Source: Glandiceps talaboti
Taxonomy: Eukaryota > Hemichordata > Enteropneusta > Spengelidae
DNA: 64,000 nt
Direction of reading: 5' to 3'
Assembly: GCF_964340395.1 (NCBI RefSeq)
Contig: NC_135551.1
Span: forward strand, 23,591,003-23,655,002
Of the stretch, positions 37,276 to 50,896 are shown in pieces. Below the pieces are notes generated by a model that searched no databases, was not told where the DNA came from, and worked only from the letters and a program-made list of their open reading frames with translations. The position numbers and the translations under genes are program-made. Every line of letters begins with the position of its first letter. Position 1 is the first letter of the stretch.

Positions 37276-38838
37276 GATAATTTATTCATCTACAACTGCC
37301 GACATCAGAACGTGGACGAACAGAACCTGTTACAAACAGGGAATGTAAACAATAAATTATATCAATAACACACAAAGGATGTTGGAAGTACAGAGACTTG
37401 CATTACATTCAATCATTTGCAGTTTTATGGCCACTTTACATAATAGTTCACATTCACAAACAAATTTCCAGTTCCCCAGTCATTTCATGTATACATATAG
37501 AGACCATAAAACTGTTCTTATCAAACTGCATTGTGTGTAATACAAGTCTCTCCTGTTCCAATTCAGTTGTTAACTTTCCCAGTTTGTAACAGGTTATGTT
37601 TGTGCACGGTCTGATGTCGACCGTTGTAACAGATCTTTGACTTTTCGACAAACGGTGTGAAAAAATTCTCCATGTAACTGTAATCGCATCTCGTTGACTT
37701 ACTGCAGAATGTACTGTACTGAACTAAATTAGTCGGCATCGTCGGTAAGTAATACTTTTCCATACATTCGCGCTTTCTTTTTAAAAGTAAATCAAGTAAG
37801 AGGGGTTTCAACTTATTCTCATTTGATACTTTTACATGTTAAGTTCGTTAAACTGGCTTAAACTTATAAGAAGCATCTGTCATTGATAAATCTAGTTCCT
37901 TCCAAAAAAAAACATCTGAATTCCATTATTAAAATTAACGACTATATAACTATAGTAAAACAATGCTGCATAATTTCATAAAGAAAGATTGATAAAAAGT
38001 CTTCCATACTGTGACTGTAGGCAGAGTTAATTATCCAACAGGTGCATTTTTTTCATCATGAAATGTCAATACTGGGGCTTCAAATTTAAACCACGCAGTA
38101 TTGGTCAAAAGTTCATCATATATCATATTAACATAAAGAATAAATCAAAATATAGTTTCCAATATATGATTTGTTAACTGGATAATTTATGTGCTGCGAA
38201 ATTATTGATATAATGCATCTGTTGTTCATTTTATAACCACGTTTTAATTCGCGTTGCGTCATTTGTCTTGGAGTGTTGCGCTTCGTTGCATCTTGGAAAA
38301 CCACGCACAGAGTTTCAGAGAAGTCAATTGTGAAGGTAAGCGACAGAAATATTTTGTGTGGCGCTTGGTTTCTGGCAACATAAATTGATCTTGCTATAAC
38401 ATAAGTAAATGTAGTTACAGTTATACTTTCAACTTGTCCTTGAATGAAAGCATTAACTTGAGAATACCTCATGCGAGTGATGATGAAACACAATCATACT
38501 AGTTTCGAAATGCCTGGCAGTAGCACACAATGTGAATAGTCTAGGTATGATAGACTAGCTGCCATATCGTGATAGTTTTCAGTAATAACATACATAAAAG
38601 GATTATTATATTATACCAGTATATTGATGGCGCAAATCGTGAGATCTGATTGGTCTAGACATCGAACTAGCGCGTCTAAAATGAGCGATAATGCACAGTT
38701 GGCACGCGTCCAAATTTTGATGTTCACTGTTCGTCGAGAGCGTTGTAGTCCGTGCAGGGATGGGGGCGCAAATGAAACCAGAAAATGTTGCGTCTTATCT
38801 TGTTTCCGATATTTTCAATATACTGGTATAATATAATA

Positions 38839-38979
38839 GCGATAAACCACCCCCTGGGAATGGTATACCACTCGGTTTTGACCAGTGAACTCAATATATG
38901 CACTCGCTATCGCTCGTGCATATATTTCGCTCACTGGTCAAAACCTCTTGGTATACCATCCCCAGGGGTGGTTTATTGC
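38839..38979. repeat. 141-bp near-perfect palindrome
   Basis: The left arm, 'gcgataaaccaccccctggg' then 'ttttgaccagtgaactc', is mirrored by 'ctcactggtcaaaacct', then 'cccaggggtggtttattgc'. There is hardly any loop. Probably a foldback transposon or inverted-duplication remnant. Confidence 0.85.
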
Positions 38980-39333
38980 TTACGTTTATCAGGTTTATCA
39001 GCGATACTGATGCACATTACTGGCATATATTTTAACCTATCTCAAAACGTCGCTATAAAGCGTTAGCGGAATCCTTACCCGCTAATATATATAGTTCAAT
39101 GTGGGATTAAAACTAAATTCATTTACTTTGGGGTGGGGGATTTTGAGCCATTTTAGTTCTCATCATACATAAAAGATTTTACTTTTAATGGATCTGTTTT
39201 GTACACCTAAATACAAATAAATAGTAAATTTATATCGTAATTCTGTAGTGCTGTGATAGGTGAATTGATGCAAGCGATTTACGTCATTACACGTACGTGT
39301 GTTAGTTCATTTCAGAGTGAATAGAAAGCTATC

Positions 39334-41350
39334 ATGATGGATTCCAAGTATCTTACATTTATGTGTATACTGGGCTGTCTTTTACTGGGCAGGTCAAATG
39401 GAATAGCAATATATGAAGGTGAGTTTGACCAACTTATGTACGGATTTAACATGTCAAAATTGTATCCATATATATACTCATTACTACAAAGACACACACA
39501 CACACATCTTCATTTAAATATTAGGTTTAATTCTATATTAAACTGATTATTTTATTCGTATATCTTAATTTTCATGAGATCCCATATCAGCTGCATCATG
39601 CGACAGTGGTTACTTTGCGTACGATGGATATTGTTATCGGTTCTATTCCACTGAAAAGGATTGGCACGACGCCTTGGATTATTGTCGTAGGGACTCCTAC
39701 GATAGTGACCTTGCGGCCATACATTCTCCGGGTCAACAAACCTTCATCGAAGGAATAATCGGCGATAATGATGCTTGGATAGGTTTCCATGACAACTTTT
39801 CGGTAAATATATGAATGATAACATGACTTTAACGTGTATTAGCTGATAATATAAGGAACTAGAAATACTAAGTGTAACTACAAACTATTAGTTTATTTAC
39901 TACAGTGACGATTTGGAATTAGCCGAAATAATTACAAATATATGAATGGCATCATCCGTCTAAGTTCTCATATTTTATTTCAATGGTAACATTAAGACCG
40001 TGACTAAAATCATACTGTTACGTCTTTAAGGAACTGACATAAAACACCCGACGGGCATCATCTGCCCGTGTTAGTGCAATACAAGCAAATAGCTGATGCA
40101 AAGTTCTCTTAGACAAGTGAAACGTACTGGTACCGTTATACAGCCTTTACTTTATCTGGTATTATTTTATAGCATTACCAATTCCAGTGAATTTTGTGAC
40201 GTCATCGTCACGTCATTATTACTGATAATGTACTCCGTTATTGGGCATCGCGGCCCCGGAACGAGCATAACAATACAAGCTTATGTCCGTAAGTGTACGT
40301 ACGTGTGTCGCTATGATTAGTATTCAGCTTCCGGGCCGAACATGGCAGACGATGTTCAGCGCTGTGTATATTATACGTTGTTTTGCGTTTCTCGGTCTAC
40401 AAATTCACTTGAATTGGCAAAACTATAACATAATAACAATAATGTACGCCCTCCCAGTCCATAATGGACTCAAGCAAACTTTGCACTCCATAATGGGCTC
40501 GGCTGTCGCCTCGCCCATTATGTCGTTCAAAGTTTGCTTTCGTCCATTCTGGGCTGGGAGGGCGTCCATTATTGTTTAAATATCTCTAGTCATGTTTCTA
40601 TTTGTTAATGTTGCAGAGTGTACTGTGAGTTAAGAAATTCATAATTTCATTCCCTTTACCCGTTTTATTTTTATAACCAGCAAAACAATTACTACTGGAG
40701 TAATTGGGAGTGCATTGAGTATACCAATTGGGCACCAGGAGAGCCTAGCAGTAGTAATGAGAGATGTGTTGAAATCAGACAAAACAAAGGTAAATTAAAC
40801 CTCTCCACCACGTTGAAAGTTTTTTTCCCTTACTACTACCCCCGGATTAATTTGTATGTGAAATCGGCATTAATCAATACCTGTGTTTGGATATCATTGG
40901 CTGAGCTAAGGGCAGCAAGTTAACTTCCAAATTAAACACTACATATGCACACTCTCAATATTATTGGGGCAGATGTCAACATCTTCACAATATTATCCCT
41001 AATATCTTACCCAACTGTTCCCGTTTTACTCCTGTCAGACCCACTGTGACATCTCTCCTCACATCACACCTGACCATTAATTCACAACATTACAAAATTA
41101 CACAATGAGTAAAACTAAAAGTAAAATGTGACCCCCCCCCCCCATCACATTTTCTAAAATATGGCCCTCACCGGAGAACCGAAGGTTACCACCTATAATC
41201 CCCCCTGTTATTAGGCTCCCTTTAATAGACAAATATTTTATCGTTCTGTTTGTTTGTTTGTTTGTTTGTTTGTTTGTTTGTTTGTTTGCCTGCCTGTCTG
41301 TCTATCTATCTTTCTGTCTGTCTGCCTGCCTGCCTGCCTGTCTGGCTGAC

Positions 41351-41383
<33 letters not shown>

Positions 41384-41711
41384 GCCTGATTTTGTCTGTG
41401 TGTAAAAATAATATATACTATTATAAACTTTATGGAATATTGGCGATTGGAGAAGGGCTTCAGTGGGGATTTTGTAAAGCCACCATGACGGCTCTACTAT
41501 TAAATACCACGAGCTATTAAAGCTTCAAAGGCGTCTCGGCGTTGGGGTGGGGGTGGGGGTGCGGTCCTCTGAGTGCCCTCTAATTTTATTTTTCGATTTG
41601 TCTTTTTCAGACCGCAAGTGGAATGACGAGGGTTGTTCTAACAATAACGGCTATGTTTGCCGAGCATCACCGCGACCAGTCCTGGACCAGGAGGTCATTA
41701 ATGAATCTTAA
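39334..41711 (+). CDS. Secreted C-type lectin-domain protein, four exons
   Basis: Small secreted protein of 168 aa with one C-type lectin domain, likely a soluble carbohydrate- or surface-binding protein of the innate immune kind. Exons 39334-39418, 39591-39802, 40681-40789 and 41611-41711, all with GT-AG borders and a continuous frame (phases 1, 0, 1). Signal peptide about residues 1-23 (start MMDSKYL). Domain from C32: C32/C43 pair, W53, C60, WIGFHD ending exon 2, GEPSSSNE (residues 119-126), C128, KWND (138-141), C144 and C152. WND and the four canonical cysteines are present. The first sugar-binding motif reads EPS where EPN or QPD is usual, so Ca2+-dependent sugar specificity is uncertain. 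The tail after C152 is short. An AATAAA lies 112 bp after the stop. Introns hold a long palindrome (40434-40577) and GTTT/CTGT repeats. Confidence 0.88.
40434..40577. repeat. 144-bp near-perfect palindrome in intron 2 of the lectin gene
   Basis: The left arm, 'aacaataatgtacgccctcc' then 'caagcaaactttg', is mirrored by 'caaagtttgctttcg', then 'gggagggcgtccattattgt'. The centre is near 40505. Its layout resembles the palindrome at 38839-38979, but the sequence is different. Confidence 0.85.
41245..41395. repeat. (GTTT)n-(CTGT/CTGC)n microsatellite in intron 3 of the lectin gene
   Basis: About ten GTTT units, then TGCC/TGTC/TATC variants, then about 12 CTGT units. Confidence 0.95.
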
Positions 41712-41822
41712 ACCAAGGCCGTGTTAAACCTTATATATCAAGCAGAGGTTTCAACATTGTTAATCTTTATACATTGAAATAGATATGTAAGCACAGTGAA
41801 CAAGGTTTTAATCATCAAATGA

Positions 41823-41828
41823 AATAAA
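41823..41828 (+). promoter_or_regulatory. AATAAA, polyadenylation signal of the lectin gene
   Basis: Canonical signal 112 bp after the lectin stop codon, followed by a T/G-rich stretch 20-45 bp downstream (ctggtatgtttctctttgcg). Confidence 0.7.
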
Positions 41829-44677
41829 ACACACAAACCTGCTATTTCTGGTATGTTTCTCTTTGCGTGTGTGCAATGTACGTGATGTATATAAATATAC
41901 GAAACTAATTTTTTCTAAATTTTATACAGGTAAGATTAAGCATGTATCGGTACCAGGCTCAACCAACTCGATGTGTTTTTTTTTTCATTTTCATTTCAAC
42001 AGTCTGAGATAGAAAAGCTGATGTGACGTTCGTGTATTTATGACATAACTATTAAATTGACATCATATTTTGTATTTTTGTGTTTTACTCATCTCCAATC
42101 AGAACACTCCATATATGACAAGATTATGCTCTATTTTCGATATAAGTGTTACGTCGAATGATCGCCATTTTCAATTGGAAACTCGTATGACGTACTATAG
42201 AAGCGAGATAAGTTTAGCTGTGATTTTTCTTTACATTCGAATTCCACAACAACGATTTTCACATTGTTGTGGCCTATATGATGTCAAAAATAGTACAAAC
42301 CTGATAGTACGTATACTCAAATATATAAAATATATAAAATGTTTCATCTTATCTCACTAGAAATGAACAAGCATTACTGCTACTCATGTAAGTCAGATTA
42401 TAAAAGACAAAATGAAGCATTCTATACGTGTTTGTATTTTCAATGTCTGTATTTTGATCATTAAAATGTAAATGATTACGAATCGTAAACTATCTATTGT
42501 GCTATCGAACTCTCTAAACCGTCCTCGTTTCATTAGTGGTAGCAGTACCGAATAAGACGTTCATTTTTTTATATAGTGGTTTCCCACACTGCTCAAGGTA
42601 CCCTTTACACGGACCTATAACGACACAATGAATATTTACGCTTCCTCAACTCTCTGACGACGAGCATACAAACCCGATTGAATGTATCTCTGTAAGCATA
42701 TCTCAGAATTTAAAACATTCATACACAGCAGTCTCTATATGCAACCAGTTCTACGATTATATTATTTGATTGACTGGACGTGGCACAATCTTGATTCAAA
42801 TTTAGATCTTACCCTAAGAATTTAGTTATTATTCAGAAACGTACGTTTCGATGCTCGAACAGAACCATGCAGACGTCTGCAGCCACCATGAGTGTACGTA
42901 CATGTAGACATTCAACTCCACTGTGACATCCATATAAGTTGATTTAGACCATCAAATTAGTCATGTGAAGGCTTGGTACATACATATAGAATCACTTCAG
43001 TAACGTTAATTGTGAAAGTGCTGTCTGAAATAGAAGACTTGATACTTCAAGGTTAGATGAAAGTAAGCAAGCTATGAAGGTGATAACAGGGAATGGATAA
43101 TTATATGCGTTTCAAAGATTAGCATATAATTACTATCTATTCGTTACGTAAGTGAATTCCTGTCATTGGTTGCTTGTTGTGATTCACAGGTGTTGTGGTA
43201 TATATGTGTTTAGAAGTCCTTTGTTCTTCAGTCTCGGTTGTCTCTGCACGATGGCAACAACAGCAATTTTTTCCTTTATGTAATATCTTATAAAGTTTGA
43301 TGTCAACTGTAAATCCTTCACCTTCAAGTATTAATATCAGATTTTTCATGGATGCTGTATTTCAGTTTATAATTCAATTGGAATTTATTTGTAACTGCTT
43401 CTGTAAGGGGGGAATCATGAAATAAAAGTGGTGGATGATTTCGGGGGTACATAGTGTACATCGTGGGGTGTTCGACAACCACCGCATACTACCGCATATA
43501 TTCTGTCTTGTCTTTATTTATTAGTATGATACAGTTTAGTCTTCAAGCTAAAAACAGAGAAGTACGTGCAGTGATATAACTCAGACGCTGTCCAGCACAA
43601 CACCTTCGACTTGTAGTTAAAATATTCTTAGTATGAATCAGCTAGAGCTAGAGCCGGACATTCATCTCTCGTCGATCTAGGAAATTAGCAATCATTTATC
43701 GGAAATTAAACTTTTCAATTCTTTGTCTTGCATGTACACATGTACACATTCCCGGGAACGTTGAGGGCAGTCTCATGTATGTTTACCTCGAGGTGGTACA
43801 CAGTTGATTGATTTTTGTGTAAGACAAAGATTAGTACAAAAATGTAGTTGGATATTAAGGGGCAATCAAATCCTAATATCCTGCCTGTGTTAACGACATT
43901 GCCTTAAAGGTGAAAACCATTTAGCGTGATTAATGAGTGTAACTATAGGGACATGCATGTGATCATTAAGTTCACAGATATTACAGCTTACGCGCTACAC
44001 ATGCATATCAGGGAATTACAATCTGAAACGAAATAATATGAGAATGAGAATGTTTATAGCATGAAAGGCCACAGGCCCGAAGAGCATAGAAAACTAGTCT
44101 GGAAAAAATACTAAATAACTGAAACGTTGTTACAGTATATTTTTTCAAGAAAGAAGAAGAAATGAGAATTACTGATTGCATAAAAAACGAAAAAGGCTAA
44201 ATTATTCAACTGTACACGTGTTACATTAGTGGTGCGTAAAAGGTCAGTAAACTTTTTCATATGGTGAGTTGTTATTACGCTAGGCTGGTAAAAGATCTTC
44301 CCTCAGATTTTGATACCGAAGACATTATTTTGTAATAAGCAAAAATTACAGAATCTTTCGTTCTCAGGGATAACATCGTGGCGCCCCTTTTCAATGTTTA
44401 AGTCGTGTGAGGAACAGCTAAATCTTGCTAAAGCAATTCTGAATATCAAATGATAAACACGGGTTAGATACTTAGATTTAATCTTTACATGAAACGAAAT
44501 AATAACAGCACTATATTGTCTTCATACTGTATGTTTCACCACAACAAAACTAATTTTGTATATCCTTTGTTTCTGATGCAAGATTTACACTATGGGCAAC
44601 AAAGTTACTTCTATACGTTTATATGTTTCTAGTTCTAATTGCGTGGTTTAAAGGGTTAATGCACAGCAGTTCTCATG

Positions 44678-45035
44678 GCACGGATTTGGTCATTTTTGAT
44701 CTGAATTAGAAATTAGAAACAAAATGGGGGGGGGGGGGTCACAGCTAAATGTCCATTGAAACGTTTATGTAATACCTGTTCTCTCATGGGCACGGATTTG
44801 ACCACTTTCAATCTAACATTAGAAAAGAAACGAGGGAAAATCACCGCGAAATGATTGAAATGTTTATGTAATACCTGTTCTCTCTCATGGGCACGGATTT
44901 GATCGCTTTCAACCTTAAGGAAACGGGGGAAAATCACAGCTACATGTAAATGTCCATTGAAACGTTTATGCTGCAGCTAGCTGTTCTCTCATTGCACGAA
45001 TTTGATCATTTCCAATCTGAACTTAAAAAACAGTG
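44678..45035. repeat. About 105-bp tandem repeat, three and a half units
   Basis: Units begin with 'gcacggatttg' at about 44678, 44790, 44891 and (variant) 44994. Each contains 'gaaaatcacagc', 'gaaacgtttatg' and 'ctgttctctcat' or close variants. The first unit carries a G run. The minus-strand frame at 44713-44937 is a translation of this repeat. Confidence 0.85.
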
Positions 45036-46913
45036 GCAAAAGTTGTGTAAAATAGTGATGATTGTTTACTTGACAATCGTGTTAAAGTTGTTAGAATTAG
45101 GATATAACTTTACAAAGACATGAGCTACTGAGCCAATCGGTTTGTGAGTATTTAATCATGAGAGATGATTTGAAATATTTGCCAAATTAGCCAATATTTA
45201 GCAGTCTTGGTTCATTTGATAAAGATCTGTATTGCTCCTGAACGCCATTGGCCCAAATCACATAAATAAAAATAAATTCATAAAAAGAAAAATGAATTAA
45301 ATAAAAATTATAAAAACGATACACCAAAAAAATACAAGGTTACAGAATACAGAAAAGGTGGATAGACAGTTGTTTTATATACTTATATATTGTCATGCCG
45401 TTTGTTACCGAGTTCTTATCATAGACTATTTTTCAATTGTTGGTTGTCTATTGACCAGTTGGGTAAATAGGCTTTCCTTAACTTCTGCCATTCTGAAATG
45501 AAACGAAATTCATCATCGACTTCGCTTGACGTACAATTTTTGCCAATGATGTATGTGATCTCAAATACTTAGATGTTTTGTTTTATATATTTATAAGCGA
45601 CTAAAACTATCATTATTTTTTAACTACATTATTTGAGCCAAAATATTCACCAGATAGTTGATGTTGTCCCGATTGTACTTTTCTGATACAGATATAATGC
45701 ATGGCAATTTAACCAGGAGAATTAACAGTTCACTGGTTTGATCACAATAAACATTTTGAAAGAACATTGCATGACGGGATAACAATTATGTATCAAAACA
45801 TTCCAACTGGTAATTGAATAAAAAAGGGTACATTTTACGTGTAAAATGAACCGGGATAGATGTCTGTCATTCTGAACAGTTCAAATAGAACACAAGAATA
45901 AATTACACACGCAGTCGTTAAAGGGAAACATTCTCTTAACATGAAATAGTTGTACATATTGAAAATCGTCATGGACTTGTTTCACAGACATGTATAAATC
46001 CAGTCACGTCACGTGATGCTAAGTGGATCCCACAGATCACCGGAGCATCAAGATAAAAGTGCCATTAGAGAGGTTACTAGCCTTAGTATAATGTCCAATT
46101 AATTGATAGCATGGGCTTGATGAAAATAAACGTAGTGTATGACGTTCAGATGAATAAATATAAACACAGATGAACGTAGCTACGCAGTGAACCATACATC
46201 ATACTTGTTCCTCTATTCGACACATGTATTGACCCAACATATATCTCTCTTAATCTAAGTAACATTTGACACACCTAATCCTTAATCATCGTTAGCATTT
46301 TACATTTTAAAAAATCGTGTGGCAGATTTTTTATACCCTCGGGATGTCAATTTTCCAGTTTCGTCCTGTTTGTTGGATTTCTTTATCAAGGTGCATTTGC
46401 CCTCATTTTATTTGTTTATCCTCACTTTGTACATCAGTCTTTCACTTCGCCAACACATTTTAATTCAATAAATTGTCTAACGTAATTTCTTCCCGCTTCT
46501 ATTTTTTTCCGGATTTTGTCTTTTTATGTTTCTTATTTCTAACTTTGATTAAGTCACTTGAACAAATGTTGGATGTTTATATGTGTCAAGACATATGTAA
46601 AACAGACATCAATCTATCTGAAAGAGTTGGTTAACAGCTGTTTTAGCATGAACAGGAACGTACCAAGTTCCACTCATGTATAAACGTATGAAGTATAGCA
46701 CTAAATAGTCTTCACCGATAGCGATATTTACAAATTCAAATAGAGTTGGGAGTATATATGTAAAGTCTGTCAGTATTACCAGGATTTTTGACTCAAGAAC
46801 ATTAAGTCAGTAAGTAAACATTTAAAACACAATGATTTGCTATTTACAGGGGAGATGATGATGCCTTGGTGTTTGGCTCATGCAACATAGTGTGTGGTTG
46901 TTGGTGCTTTTGG

Positions 46914-47092
<179 letters not shown>

Positions 47093-47755
47093 ACCTTAAA
47101 TTGCATATAAATATAGAGCTGCATGCTGTGTGGATGTAGAAGAAGACTATTGCAAGTTATCATGTTGAGTATAAGCTATAGTAAATAATTGAAGCCATTG
47201 CAAATCATCAAGTCCATGTGTACTGTTTTCAGTAGAAACCTGTTTCTGCTACATTATAAAAGAATATTAATGCTAGCATGCAACAACAAAATAACGGGCC
47301 ACATTGAACTATCTTGCAAACCCCAACTTTCTTATGTGATACATTACAAAGTCCTTATCGTGAAAAGATTAATGTTATTGTTTTCTACTTTTGACAAGTA
47401 GAAACGATTTTTTGACTAATCTTGTTATTATACAAACATGCCGAGATGGCTGCATGGCACGCCATTTGTTACATGACTGTATGTCCGCTGATCAATAACG
47501 CTTAAAAGATGCCTGTAATACAGGCTGTGTACACAGTGTCACGTATATATATATATATTGTCCGATCTATACCCGAAGGCACATTTCTCGGTGGATTGTT
47601 TTTAATTCAGTAATGGTCTATTAGGGAAATGGTAATGAATTTTCATGAATCATTTTATAGCATATAAACACGACTTGTTATCCATTTTAGAAACTTAAGT
47701 CGAACCCGGTTTTTGATTAGTGTAGCCATTCGAATTTGAAGAGACTCGATTTTTC

Positions 47756-49653
47756 ATGAGTATCATGTCTCAAATGGAAGGCAAAGCAATAGGGTGTTCT
47801 TGTCAGGAAAACAAACATCGAATGCGAAATTGTGTTCTCATGTATATATTGATTGTTGCATACATAATGATTGGAGGTGTGCTGTTTTGTGCTGTAGAGG
47901 GTGATGCCGAGACAGACATTCAGACAATCCTGCTGGCAAAACGTGAATATCTTGTACGTTTTCTGTTAAATTCATCAGTTACTGCGGAATCGAATGAGAC
48001 GATAATCCACGCGATGAAAGCACTCCAGGATTATGAAGACGAATTACACAAACATTTCCATTCACAAATTGGCAGTAACCAGCAGAACCGATGGAATTTC
48101 TTGAACGCTTGTTTCTTTTGTCTGACGATATTAAGTACAATAGGTAAGTTTAAGAAACTGTTTGCCACTGCTAAAAGGATTTTTTTTTACCTTTCTAGCT
48201 CCTGTAGGGAAGCTTTGTGATGTATCTGCCTGCATACCTGCCTATCTGTCTGTCTATCTGTCTGTCTGTCTGTCTGCCTGTCTGTCTGTCGTGTGCGTAT
48301 TCATTTGCATCTTTGCATGGTACCTTTCACGAATTCTATTTTTAATAACAACTCCTAGCTGTGATGAAATGAAGTTTGGCACACATCATATATTTACAAA
48401 GTTGTATATAATGGTTACGTTTTCTCCAACATAGTTAAGGATTGGTGTCAAAGAAATGTAACAATGTGTGATATATTTTTAGCGAAATGATTATGTAACA
48501 ATTGATTTCAGCCTGCTTAATCTGTTGTGAAAACTGTTGTATTTTTACTCTTATATGAGAAATAACATATCAAATGTTTTATAAGTTGAGCTAATCTGGG
48601 CTAGCAAACGGAGTATGTCTCTAGGTCCGTACGTCACTTCCGTCAATTGACGGCGAAGATATGATCGATGCCAACTCTATCCAATATGTGCCTTATAATA
48701 GTGTTTAACACTCCAGTTTTAGATAAAGAACTTGAATTCACATCAGATCCTTTCCCCCCTAAAGAAAATGTGTGTTTATTTATTTGGCAGGGTATGGAAA
48801 TATGACCCCGGTGACCGCGAAAGGTCGTTTGCTGTGTATTATCTATGCAGTGATAGGAATTCCCATGTTTATAGTATACATCGCTAGATTTGGCCACTCC
48901 CTCTCTAATCTGATTCATAAATGTCAGAAGAAACTGAATTGTCAATGTCCATACAGGTCAATGTTACTGATGAGAAGACACATAGGTAATGGCAGTACAG
49001 GTGGAAAAAAGTGGTCTGATGAATCACAGATCGGAGGAGACCAAGGCGAGGCATGTGTATCTACCACACATGACGAAGAATCAGCTTTTGAAATCCAAGC
49101 TGTGGCATCAACCACCGTAGCAGAGGGCGCACTGCAGAAAACCCGCACATGTGATTTAAATGGTATTTCAAAGAAGAATATTTCTTGTGTCAATAATACA
49201 TTACAACCTCATATGATAGAAAAATTCGCAGAAAACGATTCACGGCCAGTCACCAAGGAAAATAACACCATCGCATTTGAGTGTACAAATGTTGATAGCC
49301 AGCATGATGAATTGTGGCGACCGCCAAAACTGTGTATTGTCATTTTTCTAGTTCTGTACATACTAATTGGGTCGTGTATAGCTTACGCCGTACAAGACGA
49401 TTGGAGTTTATTGGACTCCGTCTATTTCTGCGTTGTAACGTTTACAACCATAGGGTTTGGTGACCTTGCGCCCTCATTTGTTGGACAGCGCCACCAGCGT
49501 CTAATTCATCAAGTCTTTTTGTCTTGGTATATCGTCATAGGGCTGGTTATCATGTCCACTGTTGTCAATCTTTTGCAACGTAAATTAGTCCAGTTTGCTC
49601 AAAATTTGAACCACAAGACTTGCCACACCTGTCAGAAACGTCTACAGGGTTGA
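47756..49653 (+). CDS. K2P potassium channel (gene E), two exons
   Basis: Background K+ channel subunit, 416 aa. Exons are 47756-48143 and 48791-49653 (donor ATAG/GTAAGT, acceptor TGGCAG); the intron of 647 bp is at the shared phase-1 filter-glycine position. M1 about 26-48; cap shorter than in B-D, with sequons N72 and N80; P1 TIGYGN (G130-Y131-G132, then Asn133); M2 about 142-163 with GIP; loop about 165-306; M3 309-329; P2 TIGFGD (349-354); M4 371-391; tail with CHTC. The start could be any of three in-frame ATGs (47756, 47765, 47774); I used the first. It is separated from the other K2P genes by about 19 kb and is the most diverged complete member. Asn133 matches the TREK/TALK pattern rather than the TASK histidine. 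No clear AATAAA was seen within 500 bp of the stop. Confidence 0.92.
48238..48290. repeat. (CTGT)n microsatellite in intron of gene E
   Basis: About 13 CTGT-type units with CTGC and CTAT variants, 95 bp after the donor site. Confidence 0.9.
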
Positions 49654-50342
49654 TTTATCATCTGTTGTATTTATTTAAATCACTTTCACAGAGTTTGAAA
49701 ACGTAGAGAAAGAACATGCTCCAAGAAATTCTAGCATATTTTTCTATATGTTCTTGTTCTGGTAAAAAAAATTACATGAGGCTGCAATGAATTGTATGCT
49801 ACCCAGCTGTCTGTGCCTGGTTCAGATCTTGCCCACGGAATTAAGCCACTCAGAAACACGTTTCAGCGACAAGGCTCGAACCTGCATCATTCAGCATAAT
49901 GTACACATACTATTGCTGTAGTTTCATACGTTAGTGTTTTGTATGAAACTAAAATAATAATTAGCAATCTCCTGGACAAAATGCATTCATAAATGTACCA
50001 CTTGTTCTAGATACATTTCGTGAGTCGTATGTTCTTTGTGTAAATTGTCCCTCAAGAAAATAGTTTCATCAGAGATAAATAACTTATACATTTGTTAACT
50101 GTGTGTCATCATATAACGCAAGGGTCGTACAGAATACAGGGCCTGGCGAAGATGTATATTTGTACTTTGTATATGTCTTACACTGTATATTTGCATCTAT
50201 CTCCCAATGAATGGTTTTCAGTAAAATCTTTTACTAAATGCTATGTATACCGTATCAGTATTGAGGATCTTTCATTAATGGCGTAACGCACATAATACCA
50301 CGTTTCCATGACAACCGATCGATGTGACCACATTTGATGGAG

Positions 50343-50362
50343 AATGCGTGCGCGTGCGTGTG

Positions 50363-50422
<60 letters not shown>
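50343..50422. repeat. (GT)n microsatellite
   Basis: Starts with GCGTGCGTGTG and runs as about 33 GT units. Confidence 0.95.
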
Positions 50423-50425
<3 letters not shown>

Positions 50426-50896
50426 ATAGGAGACGGGGATGCAGTTGTATAATGAACAACTTCAAAGTCATCACCACAAAGGGAGACAAGATTTCACCGT
50501 GACGAGCCTCTTTGTATGTCATTTATATGTTATTTAATTGTTTACAAAAAAGTAACTTTATCAGGGAAAAAAGAAAAAGAAATTCAAAGTATAATGAAAG
50601 AAAGATGCAGCATGTCAACTTCGATACTATCCATATATTTGAAGCGTTGACATTTTATCAGATATATATATCATGTTTATACCGTGCCTGCTTCCAGTTG
50701 TTTACAGAAAGGTAATTTGTCAAACCAAATTTCAAAAGTTTGACGTGTTCATGGGAACATAGACAGCATGCAGGATGTCGTCGGAGATAAGAGTAGTTTC
50801 CATGGTAGTTATCGAATGAATAAAACCTTTAATTGTTTTTGATTAAATGAATAAGTTCAACTAATTAATAACTATATTAATAACTAATAACTATTA

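Larger units (their letters stand above)
28374..39333. other. Repeat-rich region between K2P gene D and the lectin gene
   Basis: About 11 kb without an intact host gene that I can support. It holds the 1.4-kb direct duplication with LINE fragments, a two-unit tandem repeat at 32374-32580, a repeat tail 'gacacacagacacacagaca' near 32720, a dispersed repeat (35483-36000), a palindromic repeat (36028-36150), a MITE family 2 copy and a long palindrome (38839-38979). A 47-codon frame at 35021-35164 is GC-richer than its surroundings and starts ATGGCTGAAG, but I do not recognise it. The stretches 28600-29900 and 37300-38800 show nothing recognisable. Confidence 0.65.

Noticed and set aside
38128-38493. 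121-codon minus-strand frame
   Set aside because: No recognisable domain and no splice context; could be an unknown exon, but nothing supports it.
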